Below, in pieces: positions 51,221 through 60,144 of a stretch of DNA of 64,000 bases (position 1 is the first letter of the stretch; every line of letters starts with the position of its first letter). The translations under genes were made by a program, and so were the position numbers. The notes beneath the pieces were generated by a model. The model saw only the letters and a program-made list of their open reading frames with translations, was not told the DNA's origin and ran no database searches. Origin of the DNA: Bacteroidota bacterium (lineage in GTDB: Bacteria > Bacteroidota > Bacteroidia > Palsa-965); contig JACQAM010000007.1 in NCBI GenBank assembly GCA_016194975.1, positions 124,001 to 188,000 of the forward strand, in the 5' to 3' direction.

Positions 51221-51252
51221 TACGAAATCCCGAATTAATTCGGGATTTCGTA
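51221..51252. repeat. Perfect 32-bp palindrome (TACGAAATCCCGAATT core)
   Basis: The 16-nt TACGAAATCCCGAATT is followed by its own reverse complement with no spacer. It lies between the dnaA terminator and the 3' end of the convergent kinase gene, and its words are those of the TTCGTA repeat family. A second phrase TTTCGTACCCC follows. Confidence 0.7.
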
Positions 51253-51263
51253 TTTCGTACCCC

Positions 51264-54200
51264 TCAGAATCTATCCTTCACATTTTCCGAAAACTCAATT
51301 ATGTATTTCGTTCCTTTTTCGTTATCCAATTCCACTTTTGCATTGATCTGCCCGCTGAGCATATTGATGAGCTGCATTCCGAGCGAGTCGGCGGTTTTGA
51401 AATTTATTCCATCCGGAATTCCCTTTCCATCATCAGAAACGATGAGCAGGAATTTGTTGGTTTCTTTCTTATGAAGCGAAACAAAAAGATTTCCTTCATT
51501 CTTATCCGCAAACGCATACTTGAGCGAATTGGAAATGATCTCGTTCAGGATAAGCCCGAGCGGAACTATAGTATCAATACGGAACGGATGATCTTCGATA
51601 TCCGTCTTCAGATGGATGGCTTTATTGGAATCATACGCATCAATGAGCGAACCGATGAGTTCGTCGATATAATTCCCGATATCAATATTCACCAGGTTTT
51701 TACTCTGGTACATTTTTTCATGAATGAGCGCCATGGAATTCACACGATGACGAAGATCCTCGAACAAGGCAAGCACATGTTTATCGCTGATCCCTTCTGC
51801 CTGCAGGTTGAGTAAACTGGAAATGACCTGGAGATTATTTTTTACACGATGATGAATTTCTTTCAGCATCAGCGTTTTTTCTTCATTCTGTTTTGAAATC
51901 TCCAGTGTGCGCTCATGCACCTCATGCTCGAGTAATTCTTTCTGATGAACGATCCTCCTGTTCCTTCCCACGGAAATGTAATAGAGCGAACCGCCGGTAA
52001 GCGCTAAAGCGAAAAGGATAAACCACCATCTCGCATAGAATGGTGGAGGAGCAGGAAGAATAATGATGGGACAGGAAACAGCTTCGGGAACATTCCATCC
52101 TGTTCCGTTATTCGCTGCTTTCACATGAAAAGTATAATTGCCCGGAGGAAGATTGGCGTACGTGATCTCTGTAGCTGTTGTGACCGGCTGCCACGTGGAA
52201 TCAAAACCAGTGAGCATGAAAATATATTTCGTGCTTTGTGGATTCTGAAGATTAACGGCCTGGTATAAAAAAGTAAGATGGTTCTGTTCATAGCTGAGAG
52301 AAAGTTTATCAGGCAAATGATAAAATCCTTTTTCTTCCACACCGGTCCATCCCCAATCTGTTGTTTCGAGAAACAAACGGATAGCGCCCAAATGAACAAT
52401 GGGCTGAATATTTTCCTTCTCTTCTTTCGATGGATTGTATTTGATAACGCCTTTCACTGTTCCGAACCAGAGACAACCATCTTTCGAAACACAAACAGCT
52501 CTTGAATTACATTCTATTCCACGAAAACCTTCATTGCGCGAATAATTTTTTACAGAATGAAATTTCCCTGCTGCATCCACTTTCACACGATCTATTCCCT
52601 TGTTCGTTCCCACCCATAAATTACTGTCGTTGTCAAATGCAAGAAGATAAAATGTATTGGAAGCCAAACCATTTTCATCCGTGTAAGAAGTGAAAACATT
52701 TCCATCAAAACGCATAATACACTCATCTGTATGAAACCAGATATTTCCCCAGGGATCTTCCACTAACGAACCCACATAAGCATTGCACAGGCCATCACCC
52801 GCTCCATACGAACGAAATGTTTTTCCATCGGTGCGGCAAAGTCCCCCGCCCGTTCCGATCCACATAATTCCGTTTTTATCCTGGCAGAAAGTGTGTACGT
52901 AATCATTCGGCAACTCTTTCGTTTCCATATTGTGCGGCACGAGATTTTTTCCATCGTACACATACAATCCTTTTCCCCACGTACCGATCCAGAGGTTTCC
53001 ATCGCGATCACAATACACAGAACGAACACGTATTCCTTCGAGAATTGTTTTTGTCACATGTCCGTTTTCCACGCACGACAATCCATCATAATGGCCGATC
53101 CAAATCCGCTTGTCGTGATCTTCCGCGCAGGTCACCGGTTGTTTGAATTGTTTTCCGTTATTGAGAACAGCCACAGAATTTTTTCCATCGTAACAATAAA
53201 CACCGTCCTGGTTGGAACCTACCCAGATTCTCCCGGAATGATCTTCATAAATGCGGAAGACCGTTCCGCTTTCCATTCCAGGAAGATTTCCATAATAAGT
53301 AAAAGTTTCACTTCTTAATTTCAAAAGACTCTGCTCCCGCGTTGCAAACCACATGTGATGCGAGTTGTCTTCAACGATCATGAAAATTCCTTCGGCGGTC
53401 AATCCATTACTGCTCTCGAAAGTTTTGAAAGTACCATCGCGCGCGAGTGACACAACGAGATTGTTCAGCGTGCTTGCCCACATGGTACCGTTATGATCGC
53501 AGTAGATGTAATGAACTGTTTTTCCATTGAGAAGATCAGCAAGTCCATTGCGCGAAACTGTACTTGAAGAAGGACGATAAATGAGCATACCATCGCTGAG
53601 CCCGATGTAAATGAGTCCGTGCTTATCGCTGCAGAGCGAATAAATACTTCCGGAATAACCTGCGGGCAATTTCAGGTCAACAGAATCGCAACGGTATCCT
53701 GAGAATCTGAAAAGTGTTTTTTCACTGCCGGCCCAGATCGTTCCGTTCTCATCAGCGCACATGTACCGTACACGTTTCCCGGTGAGAATGCGATGAATTG
53801 TTTTTTTATTGCAATCGTATTCACAGATCCCTCCCGTTCCCGCAATCCACATTTTATTTCCATGCTTCACCATTGATAAGATCTCATCATACCCGAGTTG
53901 CTGATTATTGAAATTGAAAAAAGTTTTTCCGTCATACATACTTGCTCCCAACTGCGTTCCGAACCAGAGATCGGAAAGCGAATCTTCCGCAATGCAATTC
54001 ACGACTTGTCCGGCGAGTCCGTTCTTTTTTCCATACTCTTTGAAAGTCGTGCCGTCAAAACTGCAAACACCTCCGCCGGTTGTACCCACCCACATATAAC
54101 CGCGACTGTCCTGGTAAATACACTGAACTTCTGATTGGGAAAGCCCTTCTTCTACACCATACGAGATAAAATCACAGGTTTGCGCGGACAGGAAGCTGAC

Positions 54201-54278
54201 GCGGAAAAAAGTTGCGCAGAAAAAAATCAGGAAAGATATTCCGGACATCCCGGGGAAAAAGGCTTGCCGCTTACACAT
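51264..54278 (-). CDS. Hybrid ligand-sensing histidine kinase (Reg_prop/Y_Y_Y/HisKA_2)
   Basis: 1004 residues: signal peptide (to about 33); about 14 Reg_prop propeller repeats with WxGT/WxAT phrases (GYMWVGTTGGGVCSFDG, NLWIGTWGKGLYVYDG); a Y_Y_Y domain (YIFMLTGFDSTWQPVTTATEITYANLPPGNYTFHVKAAN); one membrane helix (WWFILFALALTGGSLYYISV); HisKA_2 with phosphoacceptor His in LKEIHHRVKNNLQ; ATPase with N box LNEIISNSLKYAF and G box DDGKGIPDG. No response-regulator receiver or HTH domain follows, so it must signal to a separate regulator. The kinase core is like those of LytS/phytochrome-related HWE kinases. Confidence 0.92.
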   Translation of the reverse strand: MCKRQAFFPGMSGISFLIFFCATFFRVSFLSAQTCDFISYGVEEGLSQSEVQCIYQDSRGYMWVGTTGGGVCSFDGTTFKEYGKKNGLAGQVVNCIAEDSLSDLWFGTQLGASMYDGKTFFNFNNQQLGYDEILSMVKHGNKMWIAGTGGICEYDCNKKTIHRILTGKRVRYMCADENGTIWAGSEKTLFRFSGYRCDSVDLKLPAGYSGSIYSLCSDKHGLIYIGLSDGMLIYRPSSSTVSRNGLADLLNGKTVHYIYCDHNGTMWASTLNNLVVSLARDGTFKTFESSNGLTAEGIFMIVEDNSHHMWFATREQSLLKLRSETFTYYGNLPGMESGTVFRIYEDHSGRIWVGSNQDGVYCYDGKNSVAVLNNGKQFKQPVTCAEDHDKRIWIGHYDGLSCVENGHVTKTILEGIRVRSVYCDRDGNLWIGTWGKGLYVYDGKNLVPHNMETKELPNDYVHTFCQDKNGIMWIGTGGGLCRTDGKTFRSYGAGDGLCNAYVGSLVEDPWGNIWFHTDECIMRFDGNVFTSYTDENGLASNTFYLLAFDNDSNLWVGTNKGIDRVKVDAAGKFHSVKNYSRNEGFRGIECNSRAVCVSKDGCLWFGTVKGVIKYNPSKEEKENIQPIVHLGAIRLFLETTDWGWTGVEEKGFYHLPDKLSLSYEQNHLTFLYQAVNLQNPQSTKYIFMLTGFDSTWQPVTTATEITYANLPPGNYTFHVKAANNGTGWNVPEAVSCPIIILPAPPPFYARWWFILFALALTGGSLYYISVGRNRRIVHQKELLEHEVHERTLEISKQNEEKTLMLKEIHHRVKNNLQVISSLLNLQAEGISDKHVLALFEDLRHRVNSMALIHEKMYQSKNLVNIDIGNYIDELIGSLIDAYDSNKAIHLKTDIEDHPFRIDTIVPLGLILNEIISNSLKYAFADKNEGNLFVSLHKKETNKFLLIVSDDGKGIPDGINFKTADSLGMQLINMLSGQINAKVELDNEKGTKYIIEFSENVKDRF

Positions 54279-54323
54279 ATTTCCTGAAAATTACCATTTT
54301 ATTTTTAATAAACCTTTGTCGAT

Positions 54324-54331
54324 TAACTTTG
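54324..54331 (+). promoter_or_regulatory. -7 box of the LMW phosphatase gene
   Basis: TAACTTTG, a perfect TAnnTTTG, ending 11 nt before ATG 54343; it favours that ATG over the TTG at 54316. Confidence 0.55.
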
Positions 54332-54342
54332 GGTTTTACCTT

Positions 54343-54813
54343 ATGAAGAAAATCCTGATGGTTTGTATGGGAAACATCTGCAGATCCCCAATTGCGGAAG
54401 GTATCCTGCGGCATAAACTTCATACATCCGGAATAAAAAACATCCTCGTTGATTCTGCAGGAACTTATTCGGGGCACAAAGGTGAACATCCTGATGCGCG
54501 CGCGATCGCAAATGCACGCAGTCACGACATTGATATTTCCCGGCTTGTTGCGCGCCCGTTTCATAAAAAAGATCTCGATGAATTCGATCACATTTTCGTG
54601 ATGGACGCAACGAATTTCCGTGAGGTGACGAGCCATGCTGAAAAAGAAGAACAGCGTGCGAAAGTGGAATTTCTTCTGAATATTAAATGGCCGGGAAAAA
54701 ATATCGCCGTGCCCGATCCGTATTACGGAGGTGAGGATGGATTTGAAAAAGTTTTTCAGTTGGTTTCGCAGGCGTGTGATGTGCTGGTGGAAAATTTTAA
54801 AAATGAAAAATAA
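54343..54813 (+). CDS. Low molecular weight protein-tyrosine phosphatase
   Basis: Start chosen at ATG 54343 (MKKILMVCMGNICRSPIAEGIL), 156 residues. The CMGNICRSP loop holds the nucleophile Cys and Arg; the general-acid Asp is in VPDPYYGG. Dephosphorylates protein tyrosines, or arginine in some relatives. The next gene's ATG follows the stop directly, suggesting an operon. Confidence 0.95.
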   Translation: MKKILMVCMGNICRSPIAEGILRHKLHTSGIKNILVDSAGTYSGHKGEHPDARAIANARSHDIDISRLVARPFHKKDLDEFDHIFVMDATNFREVTSHAEKEEQRAKVEFLLNIKWPGKNIAVPDPYYGGEDGFEKVFQLVSQACDVLVENFKNEK

Positions 54814-55527
54814 ATGAAACCCGGAAAACTTTTTCTCATACCGGTTACGCTCGGCGAAGAAAGCAAACCGACTCATGTTCTTTCTGCTGAAACGCTGAAT
54901 ATCATTCACGGGTTGAATGAATTCATCGTGGAGAATGAAAGATCGGCGCGTCAATTCCTGAAACAAAGTGGAACTCCGGTTGCAATGCAGCAACTTGTTC
55001 TTCACCCGATAGGAAAACATGTGAAAGAAAATGATAGGATTACTTACCTGTCATCACTTCTCGCCGGAAAAAATATCGGTTTGCTTTCCGAAGCAGGTTG
55101 TCCCGGGGTTGCTGATCCCGGCGCTGAGATCGTGAAACTTGCTCACGAGAAAAAAATTCCTGTTGTTCCGCTTGTCGGGCCTTCTTCGCTGCTGATGGCG
55201 CTCATGGCTTCCGGTTTGAACGGGCAACATTTCCAGTTTCACGGTTATCTTCCCATTGACAAAAATGAACGTGCCCGTTTCCTGAAAAATATTGAAAAAA
55301 ATATCCGTCAATTTCACGCTACACATTTATTCATTGAAACTCCTTTTCGCAACCAGCAACTATTCGAAGATATTCTGAGGATTGCTGATGCATCCCTGCG
55401 CCTGTGCATTGCGTGCGACATCACGCTCGCAGGCGAGTACATACGTACGATGAGAATTTCGGAATGGAAGAAATTTCCTGCGCCTGATCTGCACAAACGG
55501 CCGGCTGTTTTTTTGCTGGGGGAATAA
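54814..55527 (+). CDS. RsmI-like SAM-dependent methyltransferase
   Basis: 237 residues. The SAM-fold signature LLSEAGCPGVADPGAEIVKLAHEKKIPVVPLVGPSSLLMALMASGLNGQHFQFHGYLP matches RsmI and other tetrapyrrole-methylase-fold enzymes; FIETPFRNQQLFEDIL follows. RsmI 2'-O-methylates C1402 of 16S rRNA; Bacteroidota homologues are shorter and diverged, so the substrate is inferred. Its ATG directly follows the phosphatase stop. Confidence 0.88.
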   Translation: MKPGKLFLIPVTLGEESKPTHVLSAETLNIIHGLNEFIVENERSARQFLKQSGTPVAMQQLVLHPIGKHVKENDRITYLSSLLAGKNIGLLSEAGCPGVADPGAEIVKLAHEKKIPVVPLVGPSSLLMALMASGLNGQHFQFHGYLPIDKNERARFLKNIEKNIRQFHATHLFIETPFRNQQLFEDILRIADASLRLCIACDITLAGEYIRTMRISEWKKFPAPDLHKRPAVFLLGE

Positions 55528-55529
55528 TT

Positions 55530-55563
55530 GGCAGAGACACGATGCCTCGCGTCTCTGCCAAAA
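55530..55563. repeat. Palindromic repeat GGCAGAGAC..GTCTCTGCC
   Basis: Arms GGCAGAGAC (55532-55540) and GTCTCTGCC (55553-55561) with a 12-nt loop; resembles a phrase common in intergenic DNA of Bacteroidota and cyanobacteria. It directly follows the RsmI-like gene. Confidence 0.5.
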
Positions 55564-55599
55564 AAGACCGGGAAAAACGCTACTAAAACCCGGTCTTCG
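55562..55599 (-). terminator. Intrinsic terminator of the DUF4476 gene
   Basis: 9-bp perfect stem AAGACCGGG/CCCGGTCTT with a 16-nt loop; on the minus strand it ends in a T run. About 75 nt past the gene's stop. Confidence 0.75.
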
Positions 55600-55673
55600 G
55601 TTCCGCGACGCTTATCAATTTCTTCCGGGTGGAAGGAGCGGCTGATGAAGCTGTGCGCGGTTGTATTTTAACA

Positions 55674-56465
55674 CTACCCGTGATAACTGTTGATGTATGC
55701 TGCTAATTCATCAATGCTGGAGCTGAAAGTGAACGCATTATTCACGAGGTAATAATTTCCACGGTCTGCCGTTCTGCCGTAAGCATATTCGGCAAATGCC
55801 AGTTTTGTACTTTCGAAACTGAAGAGTTTTGCCAGCTCTTCCGCCTGGGCCGATGAAATATTATTCGAAGCAACAACCTGCTCAGCGATCGTGAGTTTTG
55901 TTTCGTCAAATGATTGTGCACTCACGGTTGCTTTCAGTGCATCGAATTGCTGCTGATTCATTCCATAGTTGCCCGGATAATTATTCCATCCATTGTATCC
56001 TGATGAGTTGCCATTGTTATTTCCATATCCGTAACCTGAATTATTTCCATAAGGATCATAACCGTTTCCACCTGCATTACCATAACCATAAGTGTAGCCG
56101 GGATCGGAATCATATAACTGTACAAGTGGAACACTGCTCACAATATTGAACTGGTCGATGCCACTAGCGTATGCGGTGATGGAATAATTTCCTGGGAAAT
56201 TCACAAATCCATCATACAACAATTGAGGCATTCCGCAATTTCCATAGGAAGAAGTTACATTGCGCAACATTCTTATATGATGGCGGCCCGGCGCAATGTC
56301 GGTGACATTATAAGTGTTTGATGGAGTGGAAAAAAAAGCATTGTCGAAATACATTACAAATTTCGCGTTATCGTAATTGGTGAGGCTGAGCATGGAATTA
56401 AGATTTGCGAGTGCCGGCATCGTAACAGATCCTGCGAGCACTTGTAGAATGATGACCTTTTTCAT
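55674..56465 (-). CDS. DUF4476 domain protein, secreted
   Basis: 263 residues. Signal-peptide-like start (MKKVIILQVLAGSVTMPALA), an N-terminal beta domain (KFVMYFDNAFFSTPSNTYNVTDIAPGRHHIRML), a Gly/Tyr/Asn-rich low-complexity linker (YGYGNAGGNGYDPYGNNSGYG..), and the C-terminal DUF4476 helix bundle from about 170 (MNQQQFDALKATVSAQSFDETKLTIAEQVVASNNISSAQAEELAKLFSFESTKLAFAEYAY). Common in Bacteroidota; function not known. Confidence 0.88.
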   Translation of the reverse strand: MKKVIILQVLAGSVTMPALANLNSMLSLTNYDNAKFVMYFDNAFFSTPSNTYNVTDIAPGRHHIRMLRNVTSSYGNCGMPQLLYDGFVNFPGNYSITAYASGIDQFNIVSSVPLVQLYDSDPGYTYGYGNAGGNGYDPYGNNSGYGYGNNNGNSSGYNGWNNYPGNYGMNQQQFDALKATVSAQSFDETKLTIAEQVVASNNISSAQAEELAKLFSFESTKLAFAEYAYGRTADRGNYYLVNNAFTFSSSIDELAAYINSYHG

Positions 56466-56690
56466 AGTTGAACTCCTTCCGGGAATTTAGCTTCCCTGTA
56501 AAAGATATTTCAACTTGCGTGCCAAATAAAGCCGGGAGAATGGAGGGAGGAGTACGGGCTGTTTTTTTTAATAACAAGTGCGCACGTTATTCTGACAAGT
56601 GGTTTGCATGAAACAAACGCCGGTAACAATAACGAAACCGGGTTTGCTGATATTTTTTTCTTTCTAAACTCAAAACTCCGAACTCCTGCC

Positions 56691-56698
56691 TATTTTTA
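56691..56698 (+). promoter_or_regulatory. Candidate -7 box of the holin-like gene
   Basis: TATTTTTA, one mismatch from TAnnTTTG, ending 4 nt before ATG 56703. Confidence 0.4.
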
Positions 56699-56702
56699 CG
56701 AA

Positions 56703-57065
56703 ATGAATTTTATCATCAAAGTCATTATCTCTACACTGGCGGTTCTCGTCACGTCCTATTTATTACCGAAGACGATGGTGCATGTGGATGGATTTGTAAC
56801 GGCGCTTATTGTCGCGATCGTACTTGCGTTCCTGAATGCAATTGTAAAACCGATCATGATCCTGCTTACAATTCCTGCAACCATTTTTTCGCTCGGACTT
56901 TTTCTGCTCGTGATCAACGCGGTCATTATTCTCATTGCCGATTATTTTATTGATGGTTTTAAAGTGTACGGATTCTGGTCGGCACTCATCTTTTCAATTG
57001 TGCTTACGATCGTGAACAGTATTTTTGAAGCGATCAGGAGGAATGATGAACAACGGGATTCATAA
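56703..57065 (+). CDS. Phage holin family (PF04020) membrane protein
   Basis: Start chosen at ATG 56703 (MNFIIKVIISTLAVLVTSYLLPKTMVHVDGFVTALIVAIVLAFLNAIVKPIM), 120 residues. Four hydrophobic helices and NAIVKPI, IFSLGLFLLVINAVII, ADYFIDGF match this small membrane family, which is chromosomal in many bacteria despite the name. No phage genes are near. Function unknown. Confidence 0.9.
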   Translation: MNFIIKVIISTLAVLVTSYLLPKTMVHVDGFVTALIVAIVLAFLNAIVKPIMILLTIPATIFSLGLFLLVINAVIILIADYFIDGFKVYGFWSALIFSIVLTIVNSIFEAIRRNDEQRDS

Positions 57066-57155
57066 TGTATAATTGATAATGGAAATATTGTTTCAGATCA
57101 AGAGATGTTTCCACACCTTAATCTCTCATTATCAATTATACATTATCAATTATAC
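57064..57155. repeat. Word-repeat inverted element (TAATGTATAATTGATAATG type)
   Basis: Left arm 57064-57081 begins at the stop of the holin-like gene; right arm 57128-57155 (CATTATCAATTATACATTATCAATTATA) ends 3 nt before the dgt ATG. Confidence 0.65.
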
Positions 57156-57158
57156 CTT

Positions 57159-58520
57159 ATGAACTGGGCGACTCTTTTTTCCGAAGCACGATTAGGCGAT
57201 AAACATTTCAAACGTCTCGCCTCTCCGGAGCGTACAAATTTTGAACGTGATTTTGACCGTGTTGTTTTTTCTTCGGCATTCCGTCGTTTGCAGGATAAGA
57301 CGCAGGTCATTCCCCTTCCCGAAAGCGATTTTGTGCACACGCGCCTTACGCACTCGCTCGAGGTTTCGTGCGTGGCCCGCTCATTAGGAAAAACGATCGG
57401 CAAAATAATCATTGACCGGCACAAACTTTCCGATATTCATTCTTCCGATTTCGGAGCGATCTGTGCAACGGCTGCATTGGCTCATGATATCGGCAATCCT
57501 CCTTTCGGCCATAGCGGTGAATCTTCGATCAGCAATTATTTTAAAAACGGGAACGGAAAAATATTTTCCGGGAAGATGAATGATAATGAATGGAGTGATC
57601 TCGTGAACTTCGAAGGCAACGCGAATGGTTTCAAATTGCTCACGAATTACAATGATTCTTCAGGTGGAAATATCGGCCTTACTTTTTCCACGCTTGCGGC
57701 TTTCACAAAATATCCGACGCGGTCGAATAAATTGAAAAAGCACGAAGAAATTTTCAAAGGAAAAGTTTCGCAGAAGAAATATGGTTATTTCCAGAGTGAA
57801 AAAAATATTTTCGAAACGATTTTCTCTCATCTCGAAATCGATCGTCTTACGGAATATGCGTGGCGTCGTCACCCACTGGCTTATCTCGTGGAAGCAGCCG
57901 ACGATATCTGTTACCGGATCATTGATTTTGAAGACGGCATACGCATAGGACTCATCCCATTCTCAACCGGCGAAGAATTGCTGAAAGAAGTAACAGGAAA
58001 GGATTTCGATTCAAAAAAATATTCCGCCATTACCGATCAGCGGGAGAAGATCTCGTACCTGCGCGCGAAGGCGATCAACACGCTCGTGAATAACGTGACT
58101 GAAATTTTTCTTGCGAAAGAAAAAAATATCCTGAATGGAAAGTTCGACCGTTCGCTGGTGGATGTGATGAAAGGGAATATTGCCCAACCGCTGAATGAAC
58201 TTTTGAATATCTCTATTGACAATGTTTACCGGAGTAAAAATGTGCTGCAAATAGAAATTGCCGGATTCAATGTGGTGGCGGAGTTACTCGATATTTTTAT
58301 TTCGGCGGTGAATGATCATCACGCTTACGGAAAAGAATTGCGGAAACAAAAGCCGCACAGCGATAAGGTGATCCGCCTTTTCCCGAAGCAATTCCTGCAG
58401 AACACCAATGAAAATGTGTATTTACAATTGTTGCGCGTGTGCGAGTTTGTAGCCGGAATGACGGATACTTATGCGGTGAGTTTGTACAGAAGATTAAAGG
58501 GAATTGAATTGCCGAAATAA
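57159..58520 (+). CDS. dgt: Deoxyguanosinetriphosphate triphosphohydrolase-like protein
   Basis: Start chosen at ATG 57159 (MNWATLFSEARLGDKHFKRLASPERTNFERDFDRVVFSSAFRRLQDKTQV); 453 residues. The HD-domain signature is intact: TRLTHSLEVSCVARSLG, ATAALAHDIGNPPFGHSGE (His-Asp) and the later LVEAADDICYRIIDFEDGIRIG. Hydrolyses dNTPs to nucleosides and triphosphate. The start was placed after a word repeat in the 5' region. Confidence 0.94.
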   Translation: MNWATLFSEARLGDKHFKRLASPERTNFERDFDRVVFSSAFRRLQDKTQVIPLPESDFVHTRLTHSLEVSCVARSLGKTIGKIIIDRHKLSDIHSSDFGAICATAALAHDIGNPPFGHSGESSISNYFKNGNGKIFSGKMNDNEWSDLVNFEGNANGFKLLTNYNDSSGGNIGLTFSTLAAFTKYPTRSNKLKKHEEIFKGKVSQKKYGYFQSEKNIFETIFSHLEIDRLTEYAWRRHPLAYLVEAADDICYRIIDFEDGIRIGLIPFSTGEELLKEVTGKDFDSKKYSAITDQREKISYLRAKAINTLVNNVTEIFLAKEKNILNGKFDRSLVDVMKGNIAQPLNELLNISIDNVYRSKNVLQIEIAGFNVVAELLDIFISAVNDHHAYGKELRKQKPHSDKVIRLFPKQFLQNTNENVYLQLLRVCEFVAGMTDTYAVSLYRRLKGIELPK

Positions 58521-58590
58521 AATTCAAGATTGAAAATTCAATATCAACATAGAGTACCCCAAATTTTGAATCTTGAATCTTGAATTTTTA
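58520..58590. repeat. Word-repeat inverted element (TTCAAGATTCAAGATTGAAAATTCAA type)
   Basis: Left arm 58520-58541 (AAATTCAAGATTGAAAATTCAA) starts at the dgt stop; right arm 58563-58590 (ATTTTGAATCTTGAATCTTGAATTTTTA). It lies between convergent genes; the last residues of the downstream minus gene (NSIIQ) are encoded by the same repeat words. Confidence 0.65.
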
Positions 58591-58591
58591 A

Positions 58592-60073
58592 TTATTGAAT
58601 TATTGAATTTTCCAGCACTTCCAGTATCCTCACCATTCCCAGCGTATCAAGTTCAATATATTCCTGGAGATTTGTTTTTGCTTCAGCCAATGCAAAAAGA
58701 TCATTCATCGAATCTAATTTTTCATAGATCGACATCGCATGAATTCCATTCTGGATAGCGATATTTTCATAATGCAATTCAGGAACAAGCGCAGGCAAAA
58801 CATTTTTAAGTGATACCGATCCGCTCATGGCGGGATGATAATACCAACCTTCCGCAAAAGGTTGTTTGAGATCGAGAATACGATTCAGCCGCTGTTCGAT
58901 CTCCTTTGTTTTAGAAGTGAATTTTCTTTTCAGGAGATTGAGTGCATTTTTTTCTGCCGAACTGTCGTAGGAGAGAATAATGGAATCGCCTTCGGTTTCA
59001 GAAAGAAATTTTTCCAGGAATTCTTCTCTCGGATCAGGCCCGGGTTCGGCCATGAAGGAATGAAAGGAAATTTCTCCGGCAGCATTCCGTTTGTGAATGG
59101 AAAATGCGAATGGCAGAGCGAGAAAAGGCCAGGTGCCTTCGTATTTCGGAATGGCGGGCTGAAAATTTTCGATGTCCAGAAAAATAATTTCTGATGTAAG
59201 ATGAGACAGCCATTCACGGATCCGCTCTTTCACGATGAGCGTTTCTTTCGTCATGCGCACATGCGCCTGTAGGCGTGCGAGCACAGGAAGCGGTTCTGAA
59301 TCGGGGATCTGCTCCGGAAAAATAAATCCCTGTGAAAAATATTTCTGCGCGTCGCTTCTGGAAATGCCGGTGAGTTCGAATACATTTCCAGCCGGAATAT
59401 TTTTCCAGCATTGTCCGCGGAAATCACATTCGTAAGGATAAAAGCAATGATCACCGATGGAAATTTCGGGTGCCTGTTTCATCTTCAGAATATTTTTCTG
59501 AGCGGCGATCTTTTTTTCAATGGATTCTGAATTTTCTTCGGCAGATTGCATCACGGAAACAAAACGGAATAATTTTTTCAGATCGAGTTCACCATTCCGC
59601 ACATAATCGCCGTTCAAATGCACGAGCGAAAAATCCTTCACATTCAATCCCGATTTTTTCAGCACATAAAACTGCAACTCTGCATCACGGAAATAAGAAT
59701 GACTCAGCCGCAGCGAACTTTTCACTTCATACGCTCTCCATCCATCACCATCACGAACAAGAATATCAACAAGAACCAGAACCTGGTCGCCGACAAAAGC
59801 CGCTTCGTAAATAATATTTTCTCCTGCAGCAATAAGTTCCGCAGTACGTTCCACCGATTTCTTTGATTTTGGCCCCGCTTTTTCCGTCGCATCTTTTCCA
59901 CCGGGAAATAATTGCCGAGCAAGAAAACCTACTTCATGTCCGCGATTGAAAGTTGCCTGTCGCGAAGGGGAAACAGGATCGCGGAACTGCGGATAATGCC
60001 GATAGAAAAAAAGAGCTTTCGGACACTGAAGCCCTTTGATGTAAGAAGATTTACTGAGGAGGTAGTGAGACAA
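58592..60073 (-). CDS. DUF2779 protein: Cas4-like PD-(D/E)XK nuclease fused to a DEDD exonuclease-like domain
   Basis: 493 residues. The N-terminal domain has LSKSSYIKGLQCPKALFFYRH (first Cys), VLVDILVRDGDGWRAYEVKSS (Asp and Glu-x-Lys metal site) and HCFYPYECDFRGQCW (Cys-x5-Cys-x5-Cys). The four Cys match the Fe-S pattern of Cas4/AddB-type nucleases. The C-terminal half carries EIIFLDIENFQPAIPKYEG and LSYDSSAEKNAL, like an RNase H-fold exonuclease. The start is TTG (60073-60071), with the conserved N-terminus beginning there. Divergent from hipBA with a 120-nt spacer; a nuclease of unknown role. Confidence 0.8.
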   Translation of the reverse strand: MSHYLLSKSSYIKGLQCPKALFFYRHYPQFRDPVSPSRQATFNRGHEVGFLARQLFPGGKDATEKAGPKSKKSVERTAELIAAGENIIYEAAFVGDQVLVLVDILVRDGDGWRAYEVKSSLRLSHSYFRDAELQFYVLKKSGLNVKDFSLVHLNGDYVRNGELDLKKLFRFVSVMQSAEENSESIEKKIAAQKNILKMKQAPEISIGDHCFYPYECDFRGQCWKNIPAGNVFELTGISRSDAQKYFSQGFIFPEQIPDSEPLPVLARLQAHVRMTKETLIVKERIREWLSHLTSEIIFLDIENFQPAIPKYEGTWPFLALPFAFSIHKRNAAGEISFHSFMAEPGPDPREEFLEKFLSETEGDSIILSYDSSAEKNALNLLKRKFTSKTKEIEQRLNRILDLKQPFAEGWYYHPAMSGSVSLKNVLPALVPELHYENIAIQNGIHAMSIYEKLDSMNDLFALAEAKTNLQEYIELDTLGMVRILEVLENSIIQ

Positions 60074-60136
60074 ATCGGGTAAAGATAGGGAACGGAAATA
60101 AGACTCCGGACGCTCACGCAGAGTCTGATTATCTAC

Positions 60137-60144
60137 TAATTTTG
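60137..60144 (+). promoter_or_regulatory. -7 box of hipBA
   Basis: TAATTTTG, a perfect TAnnTTTG, overlapping the left arm of the large inverted repeat; transcription would start near 60150. Confidence 0.5.

Noticed and set aside
56703-57065. Prophage remnant suggested by the phage-holin family name
   Set aside because: This membrane family is widespread on chromosomes and no other phage gene is near.
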